Shown here: positions 7,622 to 17,000 of the stretch, piece after piece | Layout: each line of letters starts with the position of its first letter | How positions within the stretch are numbered: position 1 is the first letter of the stretch | Assembly: GCF_015477605.1 (NCBI RefSeq) | Contig: NZ_JADLQX010000016.1 | Location: forward strand, 62,001 to 126,000 | DNA from: Nocardia amamiensis | Lineage (GTDB): Bacteria > Actinomycetota > Actinomycetes > Mycobacteriales > Mycobacteriaceae | Direction: 5' to 3' | DNA length: 64,000 nucleotides | Program-made: the position numbers and the translations under genes | Notes under the pieces: model-generated | The model's database searches: none | What the model was told of the DNA's origin: nothing | The model's input: only the letters and a program-made list of their open reading frames with translations

Positions 7622-8907
7622 ACACCGACACCCCGAGCTACGACCGGCGGGCCGCGTCCCGGGTGCTGGCCGAGCTGGCGCAGCCGGGGCTGTTCACCGC
7701 GGCGACGCCGCCTCCTCCGCCGCCGCGTCGCTTCGAATTCACTTGTGCTGCATTACGTCCGGAGGCAGGCAGCCGTCTCACGTATTCGCAGCGGCTGTAT
7801 CTGGAGCGGTTCATGCGGCCGTGCCGCGCGGATCAGGTGACCAGCGCTACGCACCGGATCGCCTGGACCGACAGCGACGGCATCCCGAATACGGGACATT
7901 TCCGCACCGACGGCCTCGGCCCCTCGGTGCCGATCGCGATGCGCGAGACCGTTCTGGCACTGTGGCACGAGCTGGACGCGGATCCCGGTTTCGCCCAGCG
8001 TGTCTCGACGCTGGGACCGCGGGAGAACGCGGTGCTCGCGGGCACCACCACCGATCACGATCCGCGCGACATCTTCCGGGTCGGCGTCGAAGCCGCCGGG
8101 CGCGCGCTGGCCCAGCACGCGCTGGTGGCCGGGCAGACCCCTTATCGCGATCCCGCTGAATTCGCCAGAGCCATGCGCGATTCCGGTCTGTTCGCCGCGG
8201 TTGCGACCCGCTGGTACTGGGAGTTGCAGGCGTCGACCTATCGGCGCGGCATGATTCCGGTCGGCCTCGTCGCGCAGCCCGACGGCACCGTCCGCTACTC
8301 GGCGGAGACGGTGGCGACGCTGCGGGCGATGAAGGACGCCACCATCGCCGACGCGCACGCCGTCATGCACCGCGCCACCACCGCCGAGGGCCGCACGGTC
8401 GCGGAGGCGATCGCCAAGTACCACGACGATCTCGACCTGATCTCCCGGCAATACGCGCTGCTGCCCGCCGGAAACCACCCCGCCTGCCTGGCGGCCATGC
8501 CGCATCAGCTCGACAGCGGGCACTACAGCATTCTCCCCGGGCTCGTCGACCGGTTCGTCACCGTGTTCACCGAGATCGTCGATCGCTGCGAGGTCATAGA
8601 GGTGAGCGCCGAACTCGACGAGGCGACCGCCGACCGCGCCGCCACCGCCGAGGACCAGGTGTTCTACGTGCCCGACATGACCTGCAAGCATTGCGTCCGC
8701 ACCATCGGCGGAGTGCTGGAAGCAATGGACGTCCGCGTGCTCCACATCGATCTGGACAGCAAGCGCGTGGTCGCGGAGTTCCGCAGCCCGCGCAACCGGG
8801 CCAGGGCATTCGAGGCGATCCGGGACGGCGGCTACAACCCGGTCGCGGAGCAGCCGGCCGTCGCCGCGCGGACAGCGGCCACCGAACCATCGGAAGCCGC
8901 GGTGTGA
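7618..8907 (+). CDS. Unknown protein fused to a C-terminal heavy-metal-associated (HMA) domain
   Basis: A 429-residue protein. Residues about 347-410 form an HMA domain with the metal-binding motif MTCKHC (Met354, Cys356, Cys359) and the typical closing GGYNPV. The first ~340 residues match nothing I recognise. They are mainly helical, include a PPPPPPRR stretch near residue 38, and are rich in His and Trp (TRWYWELQAS, YHDDLDLISRQYALLP). No signal peptide or membrane segment is visible, so it is probably cytoplasmic. The GTG start overlaps the preceding stop (GTGA) and GAGGAGG precedes it. An HMA domain inside a PLP/sulfur operon suggests copper or zinc delivery or sensing, by inference. Confidence 0.8.
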   Translation: MNTDTPSYDRRAASRVLAELAQPGLFTAATPPPPPPRRFEFTCAALRPEAGSRLTYSQRLYLERFMRPCRADQVTSATHRIAWTDSDGIPNTGHFRTDGLGPSVPIAMRETVLALWHELDADPGFAQRVSTLGPRENAVLAGTTTDHDPRDIFRVGVEAAGRALAQHALVAGQTPYRDPAEFARAMRDSGLFAAVATRWYWELQASTYRRGMIPVGLVAQPDGTVRYSAETVATLRAMKDATIADAHAVMHRATTAEGRTVAEAIAKYHDDLDLISRQYALLPAGNHPACLAAMPHQLDSGHYSILPGLVDRFVTVFTEIVDRCEVIEVSAELDEATADRAATAEDQVFYVPDMTCKHCVRTIGGVLEAMDVRVLHIDLDSKRVVAEFRSPRNRARAFEAIRDGGYNPVAEQPAVAARTAATEPSEAAV

Positions 8908-10406
8908 CGGGATGGCCTCCGGCGCTACCGGCGAAGCTGCATCCGCTGGTACGCGCCTTCCTCGACGCGCCAGGCGCCGTGGCCGGAACGCTCGCGCGGT
9001 TCGGCTCTCCGGCGCACCTGGTGTTCCCTCAGGTCTACGCGGACAATCTCGCCGACTTGCGCGCCGTGCTGGAGCGCAGGCTGCCGCGACACCGAATCTG
9101 TTATGCGCACAAGGTGAATCAGTCCCGCTCGTTCGTGCGCACCGCGGAGCGCGCCGGCATCGCCATCGACGTGGCATCACCGTTCGAACTCGCCGGCGCA
9201 CTCGACGCCGGGTTCGATCCGGCGCGCATCGAGGTCACCGGCCCGAAGGGCGAGTCCTTTCTGCGGGATATCGCCGGCCGCGGGGTGACCGTCAACGTGG
9301 ACAACCTATGGGAACTCGGCCGGATCGCCGAGCTGGCTGCCGAAGGCACGAAAGTCCCTCTGCTGCTGCGCCTCTCCGGATTCGAAGCCGGACAGGTGAG
9401 CCGGTTCGGCGTTCCGCTCGCGCAGCTGGGGCAGGCATTCGACCTGTTGTCGGCGCATCGCGGGCGGCTGGCGTTCCTCGGCTTCGCCTTTCACCTCGAC
9501 TCCGGCGATCTCGGCGAGCGGGTTCGGGCGATCGACGCCTGCCTCCGCGCGATCGAGCAAGCCTACGATCGCGGGCTTGCGCCGTCGGTGCTGGACATCG
9601 GCGGCGGATTCCGTCAAGTGTTCACCGCCGACGCCGAGCGGTTCGACGCGTACGTGCTCGCGCTGCGCGAATCGCTGCTCGGGCGCGGCGAGCCGATGAG
9701 CTGGGGCAGCAATACCTTCGGCTATCACGTCGCGGGTGGCGCCGTGCACGGGACGCCGGTGTTCCACAAGTACGCCAACACCATCCCGGCCGCACGCATG
9801 CTCGACGACCTGCTGGCCGCGCCGCTGGAGCGGCACGCAGGGCGGACGGTGGCGCAGGTGGCGGGCGACAACCTGCTGGATGTGTGGCTGGAGCCGGGCA
9901 AGGCGCTGGTCGACCACGCGGGCATCACGGTGGCCACGGTCGAGTTCGTCAAGGAGGTCGCCGACGGCAGCGTCCTGGTGCACGTCGATCTCAGTCGCGA
10001 TTCGGTGACGCCCGCCGATCAAGAAGTCATGGTCGATCCGCTCCTGCTGCCCACCGATGCCGCCGAGCTCCGCCGCGGACCGGTCGGGGTGTACGTAGCC
10101 GGACGACTGTGCTTGGAACGCGACCTGATCACCAATCACAAAGTGTGGCTGCAGGCCGAGCCCAGGCCCGGTGATGCGATCGTGTTCCCGAATACGGCCG
10201 CCTACCATATGGATTTGTCCGCAGCCACGGCGTCGATGCATCCGCTGCCGGTGAAACTCGCCGTCACCCGGAACACCGACGACTTCCAGGTCGTCCCCGA
10301 CGCGGACTATGAACCCGACGCACGCGTCGAACCGTCGCGGCCCCACCGTGCCGCGCCACCCGAACACCGCCCCACCAGGCCGGTCCGATCCGTCGAGGCT
10401 TCCTGA
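8904..10406 (+). CDS. Type III-fold PLP enzyme, Y4yA-like / diaminopimelate decarboxylase superfamily
   Basis: A 500-residue protein with the alanine-racemase-like PLP barrel. The cofactor lysine is Lys70 in CYAHKVNQSRSF. Further barrel strands are VNVDNLWELGRI and FHLDSGD, the phosphate loop is LDIGGGFR (near residue 234), and the C-terminal beta domain contains EPGKALVDHAG. It is about 80 residues longer than diaminopimelate or ornithine decarboxylases. The overall pattern resembles the poorly characterised Y4yA group, from memory rather than a search. Decarboxylation of an amino acid or conjugate is the default family reaction. The GTG start overlaps the previous stop by 4 nt. The product feeds or follows the neighbouring PLP enzymes, by inference. 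Confidence 0.82.
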   Translation: MTGWPPALPAKLHPLVRAFLDAPGAVAGTLARFGSPAHLVFPQVYADNLADLRAVLERRLPRHRICYAHKVNQSRSFVRTAERAGIAIDVASPFELAGALDAGFDPARIEVTGPKGESFLRDIAGRGVTVNVDNLWELGRIAELAAEGTKVPLLLRLSGFEAGQVSRFGVPLAQLGQAFDLLSAHRGRLAFLGFAFHLDSGDLGERVRAIDACLRAIEQAYDRGLAPSVLDIGGGFRQVFTADAERFDAYVLALRESLLGRGEPMSWGSNTFGYHVAGGAVHGTPVFHKYANTIPAARMLDDLLAAPLERHAGRTVAQVAGDNLLDVWLEPGKALVDHAGITVATVEFVKEVADGSVLVHVDLSRDSVTPADQEVMVDPLLLPTDAAELRRGPVGVYVAGRLCLERDLITNHKVWLQAEPRPGDAIVFPNTAAYHMDLSAATASMHPLPVKLAVTRNTDDFQVVPDADYEPDARVEPSRPHRAAPPEHRPTRPVRSVEAS

Positions 10407-11731
10407 TGCGCTACGACCACATCACCGAACTCATCGGCAACACCCCCCTGCTCCGGCTCGATCCCGCGGTGCACGGGCTGGCGAACGTCGAGCTCTACGC
10501 GAAGCTGGAGTCGCACAACCCGTTCGGCTCGGTCAAGGACCGGGTGGCCTGGGGGATGCTCCGCGACGACCTGGACGAGATCCGCGCGAGCGGTCAGGCG
10601 CTCATCGAGGCCTCCAGCGGCAACACGGCCAAAGCGCTGCGCGTTCTCGGTGCGGTACACGGCGTCGGCCTGCGGGCGGTGACCAATCGGATCAAGGTGG
10701 CCGAGGTCCGTGACCTGCTGGAGCTGTTCGGCACCGAGATCGTGGAACTGCCCGGACTTTCCGAATGCCCGGACCCGACCACACCGAACGACGTCTACTC
10801 GGTGATCGAGTCGACCATGGCGCAGCGGCCCGGCGCGTACCGCCATCTGTCGCAGTACACCAACGAGAAGAACGTCGAGGCGCATTATCAGGGCACCGGC
10901 CGGGAGATCCACGAGGACCTCGCCGGCGATGGCATCACCAGGATCGATTACCTGATCGGCGGGCTCGGCACCACCGGCTCGACCCGCGGCGCCGCCACCT
11001 ACCTGCGCAAGCACAATCCCGAATTGCGGACCGTCGCGGTGGTCTCCGAACGGTCGGACTTCATTCCCGGGATCCGGTCCGAAAGCGAGATGTGGGACGT
11101 CGGACTGTTCCAGCCCGATTTCTACGACTCGATCGTCACCGTGGCCGCAGGCGACGCCGTGGACGCCACGCTGCGGCTGGCGACCGGATACGGTGTGCTG
11201 GCCGGGCCGACCAGCGGCGCCAGCTACGCCGCCGCGCTGGAAGCGCTCGGCGCGCTGGATCTTTCGGCAGTCGACTCGGAGGATCCGATCGTCGCGGTGT
11301 TCATCGTCTGTGACCGGCTCGAGCCGTATCTGTCGTACGTCAAGAAGCGCAGGCCGGAGCTGTTCGGCCGCGCCGAACGCGAGGCGGACCCGACCGCGCA
11401 GGAACTGGCCGCGACACCGGTCCTGACCCCAGAACAACTCGCCGAGCTGGACCGGACCGGCCGCCCGACCATCGTGGACACCCGCGGCGCGATGGCCTAC
11501 CGCATCGGCCATGTCCCCGGCGCACTCAACATCCGCGACGACCAGCTCGACGACATGTTCGGTCACGGCATCCCGTTTCCACGGTCGCGTCCGGTGGTTT
11601 TCGCCTGTCCCGTCGGCGAGCTGTCGCTGCGGTTCGCCGCGCGGGCCCGGCGGGCCGGATACGACGCCGCCAGCCTGGCGGGCGGCGTCGTCGCGTGGCG
11701 CGACGCGGGACTGCCTTTGGAGCGCGGCTGA
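10406..11731 (+). CDS. Cysteine-synthase-like PLP enzyme fused to a rhodanese domain
   Basis: A 441-residue fusion. Residues 1-325 are a fold type II cysteine synthase/beta-synthase: ELIGNTPLLRL at 8-18, PLP lysine Lys44 in NPFGSVKDRV, ASSGNTAKAL, and GGLGTTGSTRGAA as the phosphate loop. Residues about 345-438 are a rhodanese domain (PTIVDTRGAMAYRIGHVPGA) with the putative active cysteine Cys401 in FACPVGELS. The ATG overlaps the preceding TGA by one base. Usual cysteine synthases are about 310 aa and lack a rhodanese. Joining beta-replacement chemistry to persulfide transfer suggests synthesis of a sulfur-containing or beta-substituted amino acid, as in diaminopropionate or cystathionine-type reactions. 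The actual product is unknown. Confidence 0.88.
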   Translation: MRYDHITELIGNTPLLRLDPAVHGLANVELYAKLESHNPFGSVKDRVAWGMLRDDLDEIRASGQALIEASSGNTAKALRVLGAVHGVGLRAVTNRIKVAEVRDLLELFGTEIVELPGLSECPDPTTPNDVYSVIESTMAQRPGAYRHLSQYTNEKNVEAHYQGTGREIHEDLAGDGITRIDYLIGGLGTTGSTRGAATYLRKHNPELRTVAVVSERSDFIPGIRSESEMWDVGLFQPDFYDSIVTVAAGDAVDATLRLATGYGVLAGPTSGASYAAALEALGALDLSAVDSEDPIVAVFIVCDRLEPYLSYVKKRRPELFGRAEREADPTAQELAATPVLTPEQLAELDRTGRPTIVDTRGAMAYRIGHVPGALNIRDDQLDDMFGHGIPFPRSRPVVFACPVGELSLRFAARARRAGYDAASLAGGVVAWRDAGLPLERG

Positions 11732-11755
11732 CCTTCGGGAGGCCGCACTGGGCTG

Positions 11756-13261
11756 CTATCGCACCGCGATCGGACCAGGGGCGTGCCCCAGCAATGGAGC
11801 GACCGGACCGCAGTAGCCGGTAGCGAACAATTCGACTGTGGCCGTGAACAATTCGACGAATGCCGTCGCGGTACCGCGCTCGAAGAGCGCGGTCGGATAG
11901 ATGAAAACGCCGTCGATGCCCGCGGGCGCGCCCACCCGGTCGTAGCGGTCCACCAAGCCGAACTCGAGATCGTGCTTGGCGCGGATCACGCCGGTGTCGA
12001 TCTCGGTGACGGTCAGTTCGCCGCCGGTGCCGGCCGGCTGGGCGGCCGCACCGCGCTGGAGGATGAGCGTCGCCTGGAACAGCGGGCAGCTCGCGTCTTG
12101 CAGCAAACAGCGTTTCAACCGCTGATTCGGGGTGTCGGGGTGGGCGAACGCGGCCAGCGCCACCCTGCGCACCTGGTCGAGCAGCTCGTCCACGTCGCCG
12201 GCGCGGTCGAGACGCACACGCAACAGCACATCGTCGGCGAAGTTGCCGACCAGGTCGTCCAGCAGGCGATGATCGCGGCCGGCCACCGCGGTCGCCACCG
12301 TGACGTCGTCGCTGCCGGAGAACGCGCCGACCGCCACCGCGAACGCTGCTTGCAGCACCATGAACAGGCTGGCTCGCGCTTCGCGGGCTCGCTCCAGCAA
12401 CGCCCGGTGCACGTCGGGGCCGAACGCCACCGGCGCGGTTGCCCCGGCGCCTGTCCTGCCCGTCCTTCGGGCCGGACGCGGGCGATCGCACGGGAATTCG
12501 AGCACCGCGGGCCGACCGGCCAGCGTGTTGGCCCAGTAGCGCAGCTGTTGGGTGGCGCGACTCCATTCGTCCGAATAGTCGCCGAGCTGGGCGTGTTTCC
12601 ACAGGGTGTAGTCGACGTAGTCGATCGGGAGCGGCGTCCAAGCCGGTGCGGCGCCCGCTGCCCTGGCGAGATATGCGGTGACGAGGTCGCGCAGCAATGG
12701 GGCCACCGACCGGCCGTCGATCGAGATATGGTGCACGACCAGAACCAGCACGATGTCGTGCGGACCGAGCACGCACAACCGTGCCCGCAGGGGAAGGCCG
12801 GCCGCCAGGTCGAATTCGCGTGCGGCGAATTCCGCGATGCGGTGTGGCAGTTCGGCTTCGGTGACCGCGACGAATTCGGGCGGCACAAGGGCCTCGGCCG
12901 CCGGGACGACCACTTGGGCCGGACCGGAAGCGGTCTCCGGATAGCGGGTGCGCAGCGGTTCGTGCCGGGCGACGACGTCACCGATCGCCGCGACGAGTGC
13001 CTCCGGTCGCAGCCTTGGTCCGGACAAGCGCACCGCCCGTGCCACATTCCAGTCACTCGAGTTCCCGGCCCGCGCGGCGTGCCACATCCGTTCCTGCGCG
13101 GGCGCCAGCGGCACGTGCGCCGGACGCGGACCGCGAGCCAGCAGCACGGGAGGCCGTGGCGGCGGAACAAGCCGCACCGCTGGTCGTGCACCGCGGGCCC
13201 AGACGGGCCGCAGGCCGGCGCCGATCGGCTCGGACAAAATCTCCGCAGCGGAGTTGTTCAC
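11756..13261 (-). CDS. Stand-alone NRPS-type condensation domain protein
   Basis: A 501-residue protein. The catalytic motif HHxxxDG is intact (VVHHISIDGRS, near residue 170). Other condensation-domain features are PLAPAQERMWHAAR, RHEPLRTRYPE, and a latter-half VGNFADDVLLRVRLD matching the family's 'GxFxNxxxxR' block. The GTG at 13261 is preferred because GGAGGAAA lies 7 nt upstream. Family members form amide or ester bonds between acyl or aminoacyl groups, normally inside NRPS modules. No adenylation or carrier domain is present in the window. It lies 24 nt tail-to-tail from the PLP operon. It could join or release that pathway's product, but this is inference from proximity. Confidence 0.85.
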   Translation of the reverse strand: MNNSAAEILSEPIGAGLRPVWARGARPAVRLVPPPRPPVLLARGPRPAHVPLAPAQERMWHAARAGNSSDWNVARAVRLSGPRLRPEALVAAIGDVVARHEPLRTRYPETASGPAQVVVPAAEALVPPEFVAVTEAELPHRIAEFAAREFDLAAGLPLRARLCVLGPHDIVLVLVVHHISIDGRSVAPLLRDLVTAYLARAAGAAPAWTPLPIDYVDYTLWKHAQLGDYSDEWSRATQQLRYWANTLAGRPAVLEFPCDRPRPARRTGRTGAGATAPVAFGPDVHRALLERAREARASLFMVLQAAFAVAVGAFSGSDDVTVATAVAGRDHRLLDDLVGNFADDVLLRVRLDRAGDVDELLDQVRRVALAAFAHPDTPNQRLKRCLLQDASCPLFQATLILQRGAAAQPAGTGGELTVTEIDTGVIRAKHDLEFGLVDRYDRVGAPAGIDGVFIYPTALFERGTATAFVELFTATVELFATGYCGPVAPLLGHAPGPIAVR

Positions 13262-13386
13262 GCGCCGTTTCCTCCACCACAGAACCACCGATAGACCCGG
13301 GGACGGTAACCGGCTCGAGTAAACCTTCAGTTACCGCACCGTGACCGCAGGGAATCCGTTTCGGCAAGCCCGCGCTGCGCGGGCCG

Positions 13387-14070
13387 GTGAGCGCCGCGCC
13401 GGGCACGCCGCCGGGGCACTATCGTTGGGCCGTGCAGACAGGTCAGGAAGCAGACGGAGACGCCGGCCCACGAATCTGGGGTGGAACGACGCTCACCGAG
13501 CGCAGAGAGGCGCGCCGGGCGGCGCTGCTGGAGGCCGCGCTCGATCTGATCGGCGAGTCGGGCGCCAGCGGGGTCACCATGCGCGCGGTCTGCCGCAAGG
13601 CGGGCCTCACCGACCGCTACTTCTATGAGAGCTTCGCCAGCCGAGACGAGCTGCTCGACGTGCTCTACCGTCAGGTCGCCGATGAATTCCTGAAGCCGAT
13701 GACGGCCTTCGCCGCCACCGACGACCCGTCCCGTGATCGCGCCCTGTCGGAAATCCTGGTGGACAAGGTGCTGGCCGACCCACGCAAGTCGCGGCTGTTC
13801 CTGGTCGAGCCGTACTCGAGCACCGGTCTCGGCCAGACCACCTTCGCCGTGATGCCGGTGTTCACCAGGATCATGCAGGACCATCTGTTCGCCCACATCG
13901 ATGACCCGGTCCAGCGCAGGCTCGCGGCGGTGACGATGGCCAGCGGCAACGCGGGCATGTTCTCGGCGTGGCTCAATGGGTCGTTGCGCGCTTCCCGGGA
14001 GCAGATCATCGACCACTGCGTCGCGACACTCACCGCCTACCGCTCGCTGTACCGCTCCGGACGCTTCTAA
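13387..14070 (+). CDS. TetR-family transcriptional regulator
   Basis: A 227-residue regulator whose HTH reads TMRAVCRKAGLTDRYFYESF (about residues 62-81), typical of TetR proteins. The ligand domain is all-helical and gives no ligand. Two GTG starts are possible (13387 or 13432), and neither has a strong ribosome-binding site. It is divergent from the condensation-domain gene across a 125-nt gap. That makes it the likely local regulator of the 6.3-13.3 kb biosynthetic locus. It meets the caspase-STAND gene tail-to-tail with a 3-4 nt overlap. Confidence 0.88.
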   Translation: MSAAPGTPPGHYRWAVQTGQEADGDAGPRIWGGTTLTERREARRAALLEAALDLIGESGASGVTMRAVCRKAGLTDRYFYESFASRDELLDVLYRQVADEFLKPMTAFAATDDPSRDRALSEILVDKVLADPRKSRLFLVEPYSSTGLGQTTFAVMPVFTRIMQDHLFAHIDDPVQRRLAAVTMASGNAGMFSAWLNGSLRASREQIIDHCVATLTAYRSLYRSGRF

Positions 14071-17000
14071 TCCCCGGAGCGGCCCCGCCAGTAGACCAGG
14101 GTGTTCTTGGTCCGGATGGTAGCGGTGTGATTGGGCCCGAGGGCGCGCAGCTCCGCGACGAGCAGCACCTCGAGTTCGGCGATGGCGCGCGGGAGGTCCC
14201 CGTCGCGGGCGCGGCAGGCGGCGAGATCGTTGCGGGTATCCAAGGTGTCCGGATGTTCGGGCCCGAGCACGCGCAGCCGGTCGGTGAGCAGTTTCTCCAG
14301 GTCGGCGATCGCGCCCGCGAGGTCGCCGCTGTCGGCGCGATAGGTGGCCACCCGCCCGCGGGTCAGCAGGGTGTCGGGGTGCTCCGGGCCGAGCACCCGC
14401 AGCCGGTCGGCGAGCAAGCGGGTGAATTCGGCGCCCGCCCCGGCCAGGTCACCGCTGCGGGCACGGAACGCAGCGAGGTTGTTGCGGGCGCCGAGCGTCT
14501 CGGGGTGGTCGGGACCGCGTACGCGCAGATAGTCGGCAACCAGCTGTTCGAATTCGGCGCGCGCGCCGTCGAGATCGCCGCTGTCGGCACGCCAATACGC
14601 CAGGCTGTTGCGGGTACGCAGGGTGTCCGGATGGTCCGGCCCTTGGACCCGGGCGCGGTCGGCGCGCAGCTGCTCGAAAAGTGCGATCGCACCGGCAAGG
14701 TCGCCGATGTCACCTCGATTCGATGCGAGATGGGTTCTGGTGCGCAAGGTTTCGGGATCGTCGGGCCCCAGCAGGCGGAGCTGGTCGGCGAGCAACCGCT
14801 CGAACTCCGCGCCCGCGCCGGTGTGGTCGCCGCAGTGGGCGCGGTAGCTGGCCAGTCGGTCCCGGGTGTTCAGCGTGTTCAGGTCGTCGGGGCCGAATAC
14901 GCGCAGGCGGTCGGCGAGCAGCCGCTCGAAATCGGCGATGGCACCGACCAGATCGCCGCTCTCGGCGCGGTGGAAAGCGCACCGAGAGCGGGTGGTGAAG
15001 GTGTCGGGGTGGTCGGGGCCGAGTGCCGCGACGAAGTCGGGCAGCCATGCGGCCCACAGGTCGCGGTCGTCGGCCGATCTCCCGGTCTCCAGCTTCACCA
15101 GGAAGTCGATGGCCAACGCGGAATCGCCGTAGGCCAGGCAGTGGCGCACCGCGGCACCGCGCGCGTAGTCGGCGGCGCGGTCGCTGGAGGTGGACTGGAT
15201 CGCCGCGACGAGGGCGCGGTGCGCGTTCATGAGAGAAACGCCCAGCCTGCGGCATTCGCGATCCAGGGCGGGCAGGAACGCGCCGTGGCTCACGCCGAGC
15301 GACTCGCGGGCGGTGCCGGGGTGACTGCGGATGACCAGTGCTCCGAGATTCACCGCGATGTCGCGGATCCGGGCGGTGCCGAGGTCGACCCCCGACGACG
15401 CCAGTGCCGCGTCCAGCAACTCCAAAGGCAACACCGGGCCCACCCCCGCCGCCACGAGCACGCCCAGCAGAGCTCCGGTCGCCTGGGCGGTTTCGGAAGC
15501 GAGCGGCCGCATCGCGGTCTCCAACCGCAGCGCGACCACGCTGTCGAGACCGATCCCCGCTGCGACGGCGCCGTCGGTCAGTCGCCCGGCCACCTCCAGC
15601 AGGAGCCGCGCCAGCAACCAACCGCCCGACACGACGCGCGAACCACTCTTGTCCGTCGGCGTCTCGGCCAGCAGCCGCTGGATCCAGCCGATCCAGTCGA
15701 CCGGGCCGATCGGCGCCGTCCCGCGGGCCGTCTCCACCACCGCGGCGATGTCGTCGGCACCCGGTTCGGCGACCTCGATCCGATGCATATGCGCCAGCGC
15801 CGGATCGTCCTCGACGCCGGTACCCGGCCGGATGCCCGCGATCACGCGCACGTGCCGCAGATCCTCCCGCCGGGTCAGATCGGCGATCGCGGCGACGAGC
15901 AGCCGCCTGGTGCCCTCCTGCGGGTGGTTGAGCCCGTCGAACACCAGGGTGACGCGGCGGCCCGCGGTGGATAGTCGCGTCAGCGGATGACGGACCATGG
16001 TGTCGAAGATGTCGGACTCGTCCCTGGTCCGATGGCTGCGCGCCGCCTGGGACGCCTCGGTGAAGCCGGGCATGCGCGCACCGAGCTGCGCGGCCAGCTC
16101 CGCGGCGACCGACTCCACCGAGCTGTTCACCGTCAGGAATACCGCGGCGGTGATGTATTCGGGGGTCACGGCGAGCCCGTCGACCAGGCTGGGGCGGATC
16201 AGCAAGGCCAGCAGCGTCGATTTGCCCACCCCCGCCGGCCCCAGCACCGCCCGGAGCCGATAACTGCCCGCGTCGACGATCGCGGCGAGATTCTCGCGCA
16301 CGTCGGGGGTCAGCAGCAGTCTTCTGGTCAGCTGGTCGACGAAACCCGCGGCGGAACGCCCGCTCACCGCGTCCCGGTGGCGCGCGGTGTTCGGTACCAG
16401 CCACAACCCCGGGTCGACACCCTCCTCTGTCGACACCGCCCCGGAGTTGAACGAAAGATGTTGCGGCTGTTGCTGCGTGCACTGCACCGCGACCGGGTCG
16501 ACCAAGTCCGAGGCAAGCAGGTTCTCCCCGCGCAGCGGCAGCCCGGTGTCGAAGGTGGCCAGCATGGTCCTGGTGAAGCATCCGGAGAACGCGGGCCCAT
16601 CGCCGGAGGCGACCAGCAGCTCCATCCGCCCGCCCGCCTGCGCCAGCAGATCGGTCCACCGGCGCGCCGCGCCCTGCACGCCCTGCCCGGCCTCGCACGC
16701 GTCGACGAGCATCACCAGCCCGTCGAGCGCCGCGCGATCGAGCCGCTCCCTGATCTCCTGGGTCAGGTGAAACGCGTTGTGCGAGTTGGGCGCCGACGGC
16801 GAATCGTGGCCGAGCAGGTAGAAGTCCTCCGCATTGGTCGACACCCCGTGTCCGATGAAACCGAGCAGCAGCGTGGCCTGGCGCTCCGACGCCGCCGCGA
16901 ACGCCGCGTCCACCGCGGCGAACAATTGCGCCGCAGTGGGATTCAGGACCGGCCCGTCGAACTCGGTCGCCGACCGCCAACCGCCCACCTCGATCAGACT

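Noticed and set aside
13968..15974. Long plus-strand open frame with periodic residues opposite the caspase-STAND gene
   Set aside because: Its apparent repeats are the mirror of the 126-bp TPR-coding repeats. The minus-strand protein has catalytic motifs and is the real gene.
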